A stretch of DNA of 64,000 nt from NCBI GenBank assembly GCA_016191225.1, contig JACPPC010000001.1, forward strand, positions 62,001 through 126,000, read 5' to 3'. Source of the stretch: Gemmatimonadota bacterium. GTDB taxonomy: Bacteria; Gemmatimonadota; Gemmatimonadetes; Gemmatimonadales; Gemmatimonadaceae. Shown here piece by piece: positions 8,134 to 17,161 of the stretch. A program made the position numbers and the translations under genes. Numbering within the stretch: position 1 is the first letter of the stretch; the number at the start of each line of letters is the position of its first letter. The notes below the pieces were generated by a model that saw only the letters and a list, made by a program, of their open reading frames with translations, searched no databases and had not been told where the DNA came from.

Positions 8134-9129
8134 CTAGTGCGCCGCGGCGGCGGCCGGCGGGGCGACCACGATCGTCTCGTGCAGCCCGCGGTGCGCGAGA
8201 AAGCGCTCGGCCTCGAGCGCGGCCTGGCAGCCGGACCCGGCGGCGGTCACGGCCTGCCGGTAGTAGTCGTCGGTGACGTCGCCGGCCGCGAACACCCCCT
8301 CGACCGACGTCGCCATCCGCCCCGGCTTGACCCAGAGGTAGCCGGCGTCGTTGAGCCTGAGCTGGCCGCCGAGGAAGCCCGTGCTGGGGGTGTGGCCGAT
8401 GGCCACGAACAGGCCGCCGACCTCGAGCTCCCGCTCGGCGCCGCTCACGGTATCGGCGACGCGGAGGGCCCGGATTGCGTGCTCGCCGAGGACCTCGACG
8501 ACGCGGGTGTTCCAGAGGACGCGCACCTTGGGGCAATCGAGGACGCGCTGGGCCATGACCTTGCTCGCGCGGAACGAGTCGCGCCGGTGCAGCAGCAGCA
8601 CCTGCTTGGCGAACTTGGTCAGGTAAAGGGTCTCCTCCATCGCGGTGTCGCCGCCCCCGACCACGGCCAGCACCTTGTTGCGGTAGAACGGCAGGGCGCC
8701 ATCGCAGACGGCGCAGGCACTTACCCCTCCCCCGCCCTGCGCGAGGCGCTCCTCGTTGGGCACGCCGATCCACTTGGCGTAGGCGCCGGTGGCGACGATC
8801 ACGGTGTGCGACTGGACTGGGGCCGAGTAGTTGGGCGTAACGGTGAAGGGGCGGTCGCCGAGGGCCAGCGACTTGACGTCCTCGGGCACCACGCGGACGC
8901 CGAAGCGAAGAGCCTGAGCTTTCATCCGTTCCATGAGCTCAGGTCCCGTAACTCCTTCGGGAAAACCGGGATAGTTCTCGACCTCGGTGGTCGTCATGAG
9001 CTGGCCACCTGGGAGCACGATCCCCTGCGGCTCACCCTCGAAAACGAGGGGGGCGAGGCTGGCGCGGGCGGCGTAGATGGCTGCCGTCCAAGCCGCCGGG
9101 CCGGATCCGATGATGACGACGTTTTCCAC
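8134..9129 (-). CDS. trxB: thioredoxin reductase (TrxB-like)
   Basis: FAD and NADPH flavoprotein that reduces thioredoxin. 331 residues from GTG 9129, the usual length. FAD fingerprint VVIIGSGPAAWTAAIYAARA directly follows the start. The redox-active pair is CAVCDG (C139 and C142). The NADPH-binding site is AVVGGGDTAMEE and the late FAD site is GVFAAGDVTDDYYRQAVTAAGSG. No good ribosome site precedes GTG 9129. The frame continues upstream to TTG 9237, but the extra residues have no family resemblance, so the start is uncertain by up to 36 codons. It leads the trxB-MBL-DUF4149-aspA run. Confidence 0.92.
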   Translation of the reverse strand: MENVVIIGSGPAAWTAAIYAARASLAPLVFEGEPQGIVLPGGQLMTTTEVENYPGFPEGVTGPELMERMKAQALRFGVRVVPEDVKSLALGDRPFTVTPNYSAPVQSHTVIVATGAYAKWIGVPNEERLAQGGGGVSACAVCDGALPFYRNKVLAVVGGGDTAMEETLYLTKFAKQVLLLHRRDSFRASKVMAQRVLDCPKVRVLWNTRVVEVLGEHAIRALRVADTVSGAERELEVGGLFVAIGHTPSTGFLGGQLRLNDAGYLWVKPGRMATSVEGVFAAGDVTDDYYRQAVTAAGSGCQAALEAERFLAHRGLHETIVVAPPAAAAAH

Positions 9130-9524
9130 GAGTTCGGGAGCTGGTGTCGTTATGAACGCGGCCGGAGCGCCGCCGGGTCCCGCAAATCTAGCGATCTCTC
9201 CGACCACCGTCGCGGAACGGCGGCATCTCGGGCGCAACTCCCCCTTCGACAGCCGAGCCGCCGGGTGTTCGCGCTCCCGGTGCGGAGCCGGAGCGAGTCC
9301 GGTTCCCGACTCTCACTCCAGCGCACGACCGGCGATCGACGCGGCAGCACGGCCATGGGGCCTCACGTCCTGGATGTCGCGCACCGCCTGGGGGGCAGCG
9401 AGCAAAGTGTCGAGCCCCATCCTGCGCGCGCCGACTCGCGCCGGGCGCGGCAGGGACGGGGGATCATGATGGGAGAATACGGGACGCCGCCGGGCAGGGC
9501 CGTCGGCGTGGCCCCGACACGCGG
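9130..9524. other. 395-bp intergenic region, nothing recognised
   Basis: It lies between trxB and the eleven-gene operon upstream on the same strand. No frame has coding character. It probably contains the trxB promoter and leader; GAAGGGGGAG near 9242-9251 on the minus strand resembles a ribosome site but is not well placed for a clear start. Confidence 0.4.
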
Positions 9525-10361
9525 TCAGGCGCCGATCACCAGTCGCGCCAGCGCCCCGTGGCAGTGGGACACGGTTCCCACGAGAAACTCCGCCGCCCCC
9601 TGCTCCGCCGCCGCCTGAACGCGGCGCTCGGCGGCGCGCACCGCCCCGGCGTCGAACATCCCGACACCATGCGATCGATGCTGGCAGTGAAGGAGCAGCG
9701 GCCCGTCGAGCGTGCCGCCGCGCGCCCGTTCGTCGCGCACGTACGCCTCGAGCGTGGGCGGCATGCTCCACGTCCGCTCACCCCTGGTATGCGGGCACCG
9801 GGCCGGCTCGATGCAGTTGATCGGGCACATCCACTCGGCAAAGCTCACGTAGTGCACGCTCCCCGCGCCGGCCTTCTGCCAGGGAGTGGGAACGGCGCGC
9901 GGCAGGGGCTGCAGCGAGACCACGCGCCCCGGCCACCGCGCCCGCACCCGCTGCATGAGCCAGTCCACCATCAGGTGCGGCATCAGGGGCGACGGGACGA
10001 TGGCATCGTCGTCCCGCGCGCCGGGGAGCCAGCGCGCGAAGAAGTCGTGCCAACTGGCGACCTCGACCGTGGCGCCGGGCGAATCGCCCGCGCCGCCGCG
10101 CAACGCGGCGCTCGTCGCGACCGGGCAATCGGCATGGCGGTCCACCGCCACGAGGCGGTCCCAGGCCACGGCGCCGGACGCCGCCGCCCTCTGCAACTGT
10201 CGCACGTAGTACGACCCGTAGCAGCCGCCGCCCACGACCACGATCGTGCCGTAGCGCTGCGTGAGCGCGCGCAGGCGGGGGTTCGAGATCCGCGAGATCG
10301 CGACCGGATGCTCTCCCGCCGCGTGGCCAGGTTCGAGCACCGCCTCGCTACCGCCGGACAT
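9525..10361 (-). CDS. unknown protein with Rossmann-like N-terminus and Cys motif
   Basis: 278 residues from the ATG chosen here; an in-frame start four codons upstream is equally possible. Near the N-terminus VVVGGGCYGSYYVRQL has the GxGxxG shape of a nucleotide-binding turn, followed by a strand ending in DRHADCPVA. A second block, WMCPINCIEPARCPHT, carries three Cys in CPxNCx4RCP spacing, as in a small metal or Fe-S site. HCQHRSHGVGMFD near the C-terminus adds a Cys and three His. I recognise no named family. It overlaps the end of the dehydrogenase gene by about 14 bases and is the last gene of the eleven-gene operon. Confidence 0.75.
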   Translation of the reverse strand: MSGGSEAVLEPGHAAGEHPVAISRISNPRLRALTQRYGTIVVVGGGCYGSYYVRQLQRAAASGAVAWDRLVAVDRHADCPVATSAALRGGAGDSPGATVEVASWHDFFARWLPGARDDDAIVPSPLMPHLMVDWLMQRVRARWPGRVVSLQPLPRAVPTPWQKAGAGSVHYVSFAEWMCPINCIEPARCPHTRGERTWSMPPTLEAYVRDERARGGTLDGPLLLHCQHRSHGVGMFDAGAVRAAERRVQAAAEQGAAEFLVGTVSHCHGALARLVIGA

Positions 10362-11127
10362 GTCGTCCACCATCGACGTGAATCACCTCACCCGTAACGA
10401 AGGGGGCCTCGGCGAGATACAACACGGCCCCGGCTACATCGTTCGGCGAGCCCAGTCGCTGCAGGGGCGTGGACCGGGCGATCCGGTCGAGGCTGGCCTC
10501 GCCCATCCCCTCGGGGGCGAGCACCGTGCCGGGGACGACGCAATTGACGCGCACGTGGGGCGCCATGGCCACGGCGAGGTGGCGCGTCAGCGCGACCACC
10601 GCTGCCTTGGCCACGCCGTGGGCGAGGAATCCGGGCCATGGCTCCTCCCCCATGTGGTCGCCGATGTTGACGATCGAGCCGGCCTGCGCGGCGAGGGGAC
10701 TCACGGCGGCCTGCGCCACGAAGGCCGGTGCCCGGAGGTTGAGCGCCATGATGCCGTCCCACTCTCCCGCCGAGATCTTGCCGAAGGGCGTGCGCGTCAT
10801 GCTCGCCGCCGAGTTCACCACGAGATCGAGGCGACCGAACCGGGCGATGACCCCGGCAATCAGCGGCGGCGCCGCCTCGGCGTCGGCCAGGTTGGCCTCG
10901 AACTCCACCGCTGTCGATCCCAGCTCGGCGATCATCGCGACGGTCTCCTCCGCCCCGGCGCGCGACGCGTTGTAGTGCACGGCGATGCGCATCCCGCGGC
11001 CGGCGAGGGCGAGGGCGATCGTGCGTCCCACGCGACGGCCGGCACCGGTGACAATCGCGACCTTGCCCTCGAGCGGCGAGGTGACCGTCGCGGCGCGGCC
11101 CACGCCGGGGTCGCGGCGCCGGCTCAC
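10348..11127 (-). CDS. short-chain dehydrogenase/reductase lacking catalytic Tyr
   Basis: 259 residues with an SDR fold. The cofactor loop is TGAGRRVGRTIA (27-38), an Arg pair favouring NADPH and resembling pteridine-reductase/FolM-type SDRs. NSAAS at 105-109 corresponds to the NAAS/NNAG block, and C-terminal PG..LAPEG and VTGEVIHVDGGRH are present. The active-site YxxxK is HGVAK: His170 replaces Tyr, Lys174 is kept. The usual catalytic Ser lies where IVNIGDHMG has Gly/Asp. The GTG start overlaps the PHP gene stop (GTGA). Normal redox catalysis is doubtful; substrate unknown. Confidence 0.85.
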   Translation of the reverse strand: MSRRRDPGVGRAATVTSPLEGKVAIVTGAGRRVGRTIALALAGRGMRIAVHYNASRAGAEETVAMIAELGSTAVEFEANLADAEAAPPLIAGVIARFGRLDLVVNSAASMTRTPFGKISAGEWDGIMALNLRAPAFVAQAAVSPLAAQAGSIVNIGDHMGEEPWPGFLAHGVAKAAVVALTRHLAVAMAPHVRVNCVVPGTVLAPEGMGEASLDRIARSTPLQRLGSPNDVAGAVLYLAEAPFVTGEVIHVDGGRHVRR

Positions 11128-12002
11128 GAGGACCGTCCCGCCGCGCGATGGCGTTCGGCGCGCTCGAGCTGGCGCTCGTACCACTCCCACGGCACCTGCA
11201 TGCACCCCACCTGCCGCGACCCACCGGGCACACCATGCCAGTCGCTGCCGCCGCTCGGCACCATGCCGAAGAAATCCGCCAGCGCGGCCAGGCGCATGGC
11301 GTCCTCGTTGGCGTGCGAAGGGTGCCGGACCTCGAGCCCATCCAGCCCCATTGCCACCAGCGGCTCGACCTTCTCGCGGCGGCCGTCGGGCCCGGGGTGG
11401 GCGAAGACCGCTATTCCACCCGCCTCGTGCACGATCGCGATCGCCCGCTCGACGTCGAGCCGCTGCTTGTCGGCGTACCCAGGCCGGCCGGCCGCGAGGT
11501 ACCGGTCGAAGGCCTCGCGCACGCTTCCCACCCAGCCGCCGGCGATCAGGGCGCGCGCCACGTGCGGCCGCCCGAGCGCGCCCCCGTTCGCCTCGGCGCG
11601 CACCGCCCCGATCGTGACCGGGATGCCGATGGCGTTGAGCTGCCCGACGATCGCCTCGCCGCGCGCGTCGCGGGCATCGCGGAAGCCCGCCAGGTGCCCC
11701 TCCATCACGTCGAGCCGCGCGAGGTGCAGTCCCAGCAGGTGGAGCTCGCGCCCCTCGTGGTGCGCCGAGAGCTCGGTGCCCGCCGCGACGATCACGCCAA
11801 GGGCGTCGCCGGTGGCCCGGGCCTCCGCCACCCCGCCCACGCTGTCGTGGTCGGTGAGGCAGATGGCGGCGAGCCCGGCATCGCGCGACGCGGCGACGAC
11901 CGCCGCCGGCGCGAGAGCACCGTCGGAGGCGGTCGAGTGCATGTGCAGGTCCACGTACCGTGGGGCTTGCCGACCCGTGGCCGCACCCGGCGCGGCCGTC
12001 AC
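11124..12002 (-). CDS. PHP-domain phosphoesterase (RNase AM/YciV-like)
   Basis: 292 residues. A PHP metal-dependent phosphoesterase: motif I DLHMHSTASDG, motif II TDHDSVGG, motif III GTELSAHHEGRELHLLG, then FAHPG, a GLEVRHPSHA block and GGSDWHG. This order and spacing match the YciV/TrpH group, whose studied members are 3',5'-nucleotide bisphosphate phosphatases or 5'-3' RNases that trim rRNA ends; which activity applies is unknown. The GTG start overlaps the stop of the small gene upstream by GTGA. It lies inside the eleven-gene operon, coupled at both ends. Confidence 0.9.
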   Translation of the reverse strand: MTAAPGAATGRQAPRYVDLHMHSTASDGALAPAAVVAASRDAGLAAICLTDHDSVGGVAEARATGDALGVIVAAGTELSAHHEGRELHLLGLHLARLDVMEGHLAGFRDARDARGEAIVGQLNAIGIPVTIGAVRAEANGGALGRPHVARALIAGGWVGSVREAFDRYLAAGRPGYADKQRLDVERAIAIVHEAGGIAVFAHPGPDGRREKVEPLVAMGLDGLEVRHPSHANEDAMRLAALADFFGMVPSGGSDWHGVPGGSRQVGCMQVPWEWYERQLERAERHRAAGRSS

Positions 12003-12265
12003 CCCTGGTAGCCGGCCTCGGGCGACGTGGCGCTCGGCTGGGACTCCGCGAAGAGCACGCGGAGCTGGGCGTCGGTCAGCTCGGCAAGCGACTGCTCGCG
12101 CGACTTGGCCCCCGCGGGCGAGTAGCGCGTGGTGCGAATCTCGCGCCCGTCGCCGCTGTCGCGAATGAACAGGAGGCCGAACTCGTCGCGGTCGTACTGC
12201 GTGACGAAGCCCGACGGGTAGACGCGCCACTCGGCGCCGTCGATGGCCAGGGGACGGCTCGGCAT
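11999..12265 (-). CDS. small hypothetical protein (88 aa)
   Basis: 88 residues, no signal or membrane segment. It reads PLAIDGAEWRVYPSGFVTQYDRDEFGLLFIR, with beta-rich character, then a helical SREQSLAELTDAQLRVLFAESQPS tail. I know no family name. The ATG was chosen because it begins right after the 13-base gap from the upstream gene and gives a compact protein. Its stop overlaps the PHP gene start, so it is translated as part of the operon. Confidence 0.72.
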   Translation of the reverse strand: MPSRPLAIDGAEWRVYPSGFVTQYDRDEFGLLFIRDSGDGREIRTTRYSPAGAKSREQSLAELTDAQLRVLFAESQPSATSPEAGYQG

Positions 12266-12278
12266 CAGGTGAGCACCA

Positions 12279-12536
12279 CTAGGGCGATACCTCGTGCAGC
12301 AGGTGGAGGCCGCCCGGGGCCGGGTCGGGGAGGCTGGCATGGGCGGCGGCGAGGGTCTCGGCGTCGGGCGCCTCGGCGAACTCGGTGAAGTCGCCGGGGA
12401 TGCGCGCGTCCTCGAAGACCCAGTGATTGCAGCGCGCGGCACGGAAGTGCCGCTGGCGCGCGCGCATGCGGCCGAGCACGCCCTCGCGCTCGGCGGCGCT
12501 CACGTGGGTGCGCGAGATCGAGAGTGCGCGGGGCAT
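12279..12536 (-). CDS. small hypothetical protein (85 aa)
   Basis: 85 residues, cytoplasmic. AAEREGVLGRMRARQRHFRAARCNHWVFED followed by FTEFAEAPDAETLAAAHA suggests a small alpha/beta fold like the dimeric barrels of antibiotic-biosynthesis-monooxygenase or NIPSNAP-like proteins. This is a weak structural impression, not a family match. It starts four bases after the E2 stop codon and is followed by another small gene after 13 bases, in the same operon. Confidence 0.68.
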   Translation of the reverse strand: MPRALSISRTHVSAAEREGVLGRMRARQRHFRAARCNHWVFEDARIPGDFTEFAEAPDAETLAAAHASLPDPAPGGLHLLHEVSP

Positions 12537-12540
12537 CGGC

Positions 12541-13878
12541 TCAGAATCCGCCGTCGGGGACGGACTCGAGGGTCTTCCTGAGGTCGGCCATGAAGCGGTC
12601 GGCGTCGGCGCCGTCGACGACCTTGTGGTCGAACGAGCAGGAGAAGTAGGCGCAGGTGCGGATCGCGATCGTGTCCTCGCCGTCGGCGCCGGTAACGACC
12701 TTGGGCCGCTTCTCGATCGCGCCGAGGCAGAGGATGGCGGTGGTGCCGACGGGGATGATCGGCGTGCCCGTGAGCGAGCCGAAGACGCCGGGGTTGGTGA
12801 TGGTGAAGGTCGCCTCGGTGACCTCGGCGGGGGCGAGCTTCTTGCCGCGCGCCCGCGACGCGAGGTCGTTGGCCGCCCTGGTGAGGCCGGACAGCGAGAG
12901 GTCCTCGGCGTTCTTGATCACGGGCACGATCAGCCCGTCGGGCTCGAGGGCGACGGCGATGCCGATGTTGTAGCGCTTGCGGATGATGAGCGTGTCGCCC
13001 GCCACCGAGGCGTTGAGCTGCGGGTGGCGCTTGAGCACCTGCACCACGGCGGCGATGATGAACGGCAGGTAGGTGAGCTTCTGCCCGGTGGTGGCCTCGA
13101 ACTCGCCGCGCATCTTCGCCCGCACGCGGGCGACGCGGGTGAGGTCGATCTCGAAGAAGGTGGTGACGTGCGCGGCCACGCGGCGGGCCTGCCCCATGTG
13201 GTCGCTGGTGAGCTTGCGCAGGCGCGAGAAGGGCTCGACCACGTCGCCGGCCCACGGCACGGGCACCGGCCCCTCGTGGGCGACGCCGCCGGGGGCGTGC
13301 ATGCTGGGGCCGGGGACGCGCACGGGCTGCGCGGTGACGCCGGACTCGATCGCCGAGAGGATGTCCTTGCGCGTGACCCGGCCCGCGATGCCTGAGCCCC
13401 GCAGGGCGGCGATCTCGATGCCGTGCTCGGCGGCGATCTTGCGGACGAGGGGCGACGACTTGGTGCGGAGCCGTTCCTCGAGGGAGCCGCCGTTGCCGGT
13501 GGGGAGGCGCGGCGCCGCGGGCGCGGCCACCGGGGCCGCACCGGCCGCGACCTTCACGGGCGCCGCGGGCACCGGCGCCGCGGGGACCGCCGCGGGGGCC
13601 GCCGGGGCGCTTGCGCCACCCGCCACGACGGCGCCCTTCTCGGTCTCGATGCGGGCGACGATCGTCTGCACCGGCACGGTCTCGCCTTCCTTCACGAGGA
13701 TCTCGGCCAGCACGCCGGCGGAGGGCGACGGGATCTCGGCGTCGACCTTGTCGGTCGAGATTTCGAAGATCGTCTCGTCGCGCTTCACCTCGTCGCCGAC
13801 CTTCTTCACCCACCTGCTGAGGGTGCCTTCGGCGATCGACTCCCCCATCTGGGGCATGATCACGTCAACGCGGGCCAC
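12541..13878 (-). CDS. 2-oxoacid dehydrogenase complex E2 (dihydrolipoyl acyltransferase)
   Basis: Transfers acyl groups from lipoyl to CoA in a 2-oxoacid dehydrogenase complex. 445 residues. The lipoyl domain is at 1-77 with attachment Lys44 in STDKVDAE, followed by an Ala/Pro linker. The subunit-binding domain spans about 125-165 (SSPLVRKIAAEHG...GRVTRKDIL), and the catalytic domain fills the rest, with active-site His in FDHKVVDGADADRF (His at about 418). DKVDAEIPSP and the catalytic-domain pattern fit succinyl or branched-chain enzymes better than pyruvate E2; the exact substrate is not settled. E1 and E3 genes are not in the window. It is gene six of the eleven-gene operon. Confidence 0.93.
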   Translation of the reverse strand: MARVDVIMPQMGESIAEGTLSRWVKKVGDEVKRDETIFEISTDKVDAEIPSPSAGVLAEILVKEGETVPVQTIVARIETEKGAVVAGGASAPAAPAAVPAAPVPAAPVKVAAGAAPVAAPAAPRLPTGNGGSLEERLRTKSSPLVRKIAAEHGIEIAALRGSGIAGRVTRKDILSAIESGVTAQPVRVPGPSMHAPGGVAHEGPVPVPWAGDVVEPFSRLRKLTSDHMGQARRVAAHVTTFFEIDLTRVARVRAKMRGEFEATTGQKLTYLPFIIAAVVQVLKRHPQLNASVAGDTLIIRKRYNIGIAVALEPDGLIVPVIKNAEDLSLSGLTRAANDLASRARGKKLAPAEVTEATFTITNPGVFGSLTGTPIIPVGTTAILCLGAIEKRPKVVTGADGEDTIAIRTCAYFSCSFDHKVVDGADADRFMADLRKTLESVPDGGF

Positions 13879-13881
13879 GGC

Positions 13882-14163
13882 TCATCCTCGTGCTGCGGCG
13901 TCCTCGGCCTTGTGCGACTGCCGCACACGCCAGAGGGCCAGGGTCGGCAGGGTCAGGAGGCCGGCGAGCGCGCCCCACCCCGCATAAACGTGCCAGTTGC
14001 AGGCGGGCAGCCCCTCGCCGGGTTCGCAGCGCTGGAGGAAGCCCAGGAACTTGCCGATCAGGACCGCAACCATCGCGCCGGAGAAGGCCCCCGCCACGGT
14101 GGTGAGGCAGCCCACCCCAATGTACTGCGCCCGGCGGTCGAGCGGCTGGGACTGGTCGGCCAC
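13882..14163 (-). CDS. small two-helix membrane protein
   Basis: 93 residues with two membrane segments, about 17-42 and 61-80. They are separated by a loop with two Cys (FLQRCEPGEGLPACNWH) that may form a disulfide if periplasmic. No family recognised. It sits two bases after the upstream 97-residue protein and three bases before the E2 gene, so cotranslation is likely. Confidence 0.72.
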   Translation of the reverse strand: MADQSQPLDRRAQYIGVGCLTTVAGAFSGAMVAVLIGKFLGFLQRCEPGEGLPACNWHVYAGWGALAGLLTLPTLALWRVRQSHKAEDAAARG

Positions 14164-14165
14164 GA

Positions 14166-14459
14166 TCAGTACGCCGCCTCGACTTGGTGCCGCGGATCGG
14201 CGGCGCGGTGCACGTCGACGAAGTACTGCTTCACGTTGCGGTCGAGGCGGCTCTCGCCCATCTGGTCGGTGTGCGCCTCGAGGAAGACGTAGTGCCCGCC
14301 CTCCATCCGCGCCGTGAGGGTGAGGGTTCCGAGCTCGCCGGACCAGGTGCGGCTGCGCGCGTCGCCGGCGGCGCGGGTGAGCCCGACCGTGGGGAAGAAG
14401 GCGTCGGCGAGGGCGAGGGCCCGGTCGGGGTGGAGGGTGGTCCGGTGAAAGTGCTTCAT
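14166..14459 (-). CDS. small hypothetical protein (97 aa)
   Basis: 97 residues, no signal peptide. A helix (DRALALADAFFPTVGL) is followed by beta strands GTLTLTARMEGGHYVFLEAHTDQ and a last RNVKQYFVDVHRA helix. The order helix-then-strands recalls small SRPBCC or DUF-type ligand folds, but I cannot name it. It starts eight bases after the upstream lipoprotein-like gene and ends two bases before the next gene. Confidence 0.7.
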   Translation of the reverse strand: MKHFHRTTLHPDRALALADAFFPTVGLTRAAGDARSRTWSGELGTLTLTARMEGGHYVFLEAHTDQMGESRLDRNVKQYFVDVHRAADPRHQVEAAY

Positions 14460-14467
14460 GGCGGGCC

Positions 14468-14949
14468 TCAGTTGGGGGAGCGTGCCGCGCGCACGCCCTG
14501 CATCCAGTCGATGCGCTGGATCGCCTGCGTGGAGTCGCGCCGGAACTGGATCGCGATCGCCCAGTCGCCGGCGGTGATGTAGTTGAGCGTGCCGTAGTAG
14601 CTCCCCGGCTCGGGGCCGGGAGTGAGGGCGTCCCAGGTGTTCGCGCCGTCCTTGCTCGAGGCGAAGATGCGCCCCTCGCCGGCCTCGATCGGCTGGCCGG
14701 ACTTCTTGTCGCGCACGATCACCTTGTAGAGGATCTTCTCCCGCGCCACAGGGGGCTGGGGATCGGTGCTGATGCGGAAGGCGAGGTCGTCGGTCCACGA
14801 GCGAAGGTCGCTGTTGCGGGCGCCCGAGGCGTTGTCGCAGAAGCCGGCGGTGAGGAGCGCGACCGACGCGGCCGCGACGAGGAGGGCACGCGGGCGACGG
14901 GGCAAGGCGGCAAGGGGATCCCGCGCCCCGCGCCGGATGACGTTGGGCA

Positions 14950-14953
<4 letters not shown>
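14468..14953 (-). CDS. exported FixH/YtkA-like protein
   Basis: 161 residues. Residues 1-38 carry an Arg-rich n-region and ALLVAAASVALLTAGF hydrophobic core, with a Cys just after it (GFCDNAS) that is not a standard lipobox. The mature part reads LAFRISTDPQPP, KILYKVIVRDKKSGQPIEAG, IFASSKDGANTWDA and SYYGTLNYITAGDWAIAIQFRR, the alternating-strand layout of FixH/YtkA-type Ig-like domains. The exact role is unknown. The ATG overlaps the stop of the inositol phosphate synthase gene (ATGA). Confidence 0.75.
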
Positions 14954-16277
<1,324 letters not shown>

Positions 16278-16281
<4 letters not shown>

Positions 16282-17018
16282 GCGAGCTCGGTGTGGGGTG
16301 TCGCGGTGGCGCCGGTGGGCTCGCCCCCGCTGGCGCCCTCGGGCGCGCGGGCGGCCGGGCGGTCGCTCGCGCGGCGCCGCGGGGACGCCGCATTGGCGGC
16401 GTCGCTCGACCGGGTGACGCGGTGCACGAACGCCACGCGCTGCCAGGCCGTGATCCAGCTCGTCACGGCGAGCAGCCAGACGATCGCGATCAGCACCCAG
16501 CCGTCGAGCGCGAGGCCGAAGATCCCCTGCGGCGCGGCGAGGAGGGTCACGCGCTCCGGACGCTGCAGGAAGCCGACCTTGGCGTCGATGCCGAGCGACT
16601 CGGCGCGGGCCCGCGTGTACGAGGTCACGAAGGCGCCGATGATCCCCGCGATGCACACGATGACCATGGTGGTCGAGTGGTGCACCGCGCTGCTGGCGTA
16701 GAAGACGGCGAGGCCGCCCATCACCGCCCCGTCGGCGACCCGGTCGAGGGTCGAGTCGTAGAAGGCGCCGAAAGTGGAGGACTTGCCCGACCGGCGCGCC
16801 ACGGTGCCGTCGATCACGTCGAACAGCGCCGTCACGCCGAGCCAGATCCCGGCGGTGCTGATGTGCCCCGTGGCGTAGATGATCCCGCCGATGATCGAGC
16901 AGGCCGTGCCGACCGTGGTGATGGTGTTGGGATGCACTCCCCGCGCCACGAGCCAGTCGGCGACCGGGTCGATGAGGCGCAGGTAGGTGCGTTGGGTCCA
17001 GTCCCAGAGGGCGGTCAT
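16278..17018 (-). CDS. CDP-alcohol phosphotransferase (likely phosphatidylinositol-phosphate synthase)
   Basis: Integral membrane enzyme moving a phosphatidyl group from CDP-diacylglycerol to an alcohol phosphate. 246 residues from ATG 17018 (a GTG precedes it). The signature D67xxDGxxAR...G84xxxD88xxxD92 is complete in DVIDGTVARRSGKSSTFG and FYDSTLDRVAD. Several membrane helices follow, then a hydrophilic 45-residue Ala/Arg/Ser tail. Coupling with inositol phosphate synthase makes inositol 1-phosphate the likely acceptor, which is inference; a PgsA-type glycerol phosphate acceptor is the alternative. It is the first gene of the eleven-gene operon. Confidence 0.88.
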
Positions 17019-17161
17019 CACTCGCGGCTGGCGGGGTCAGTCGGGGCCGGCGTCAGTGGGCGGACGTCGTTGCGTGGCATGGACTTCGGAATCTACAGCC
17101 GGGCGCGGGCGCGGGGCAGGTTGCCACACCCCGACCCGCGCGGCACGCCCCGCCGCCCGAG

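Noticed and set aside
8134..9237. A longer trxB starting at TTG 9237
   Set aside because: The extra 36 residues do not resemble the family, and the FAD-binding motif begins right after GTG 9129; the choice is not certain.
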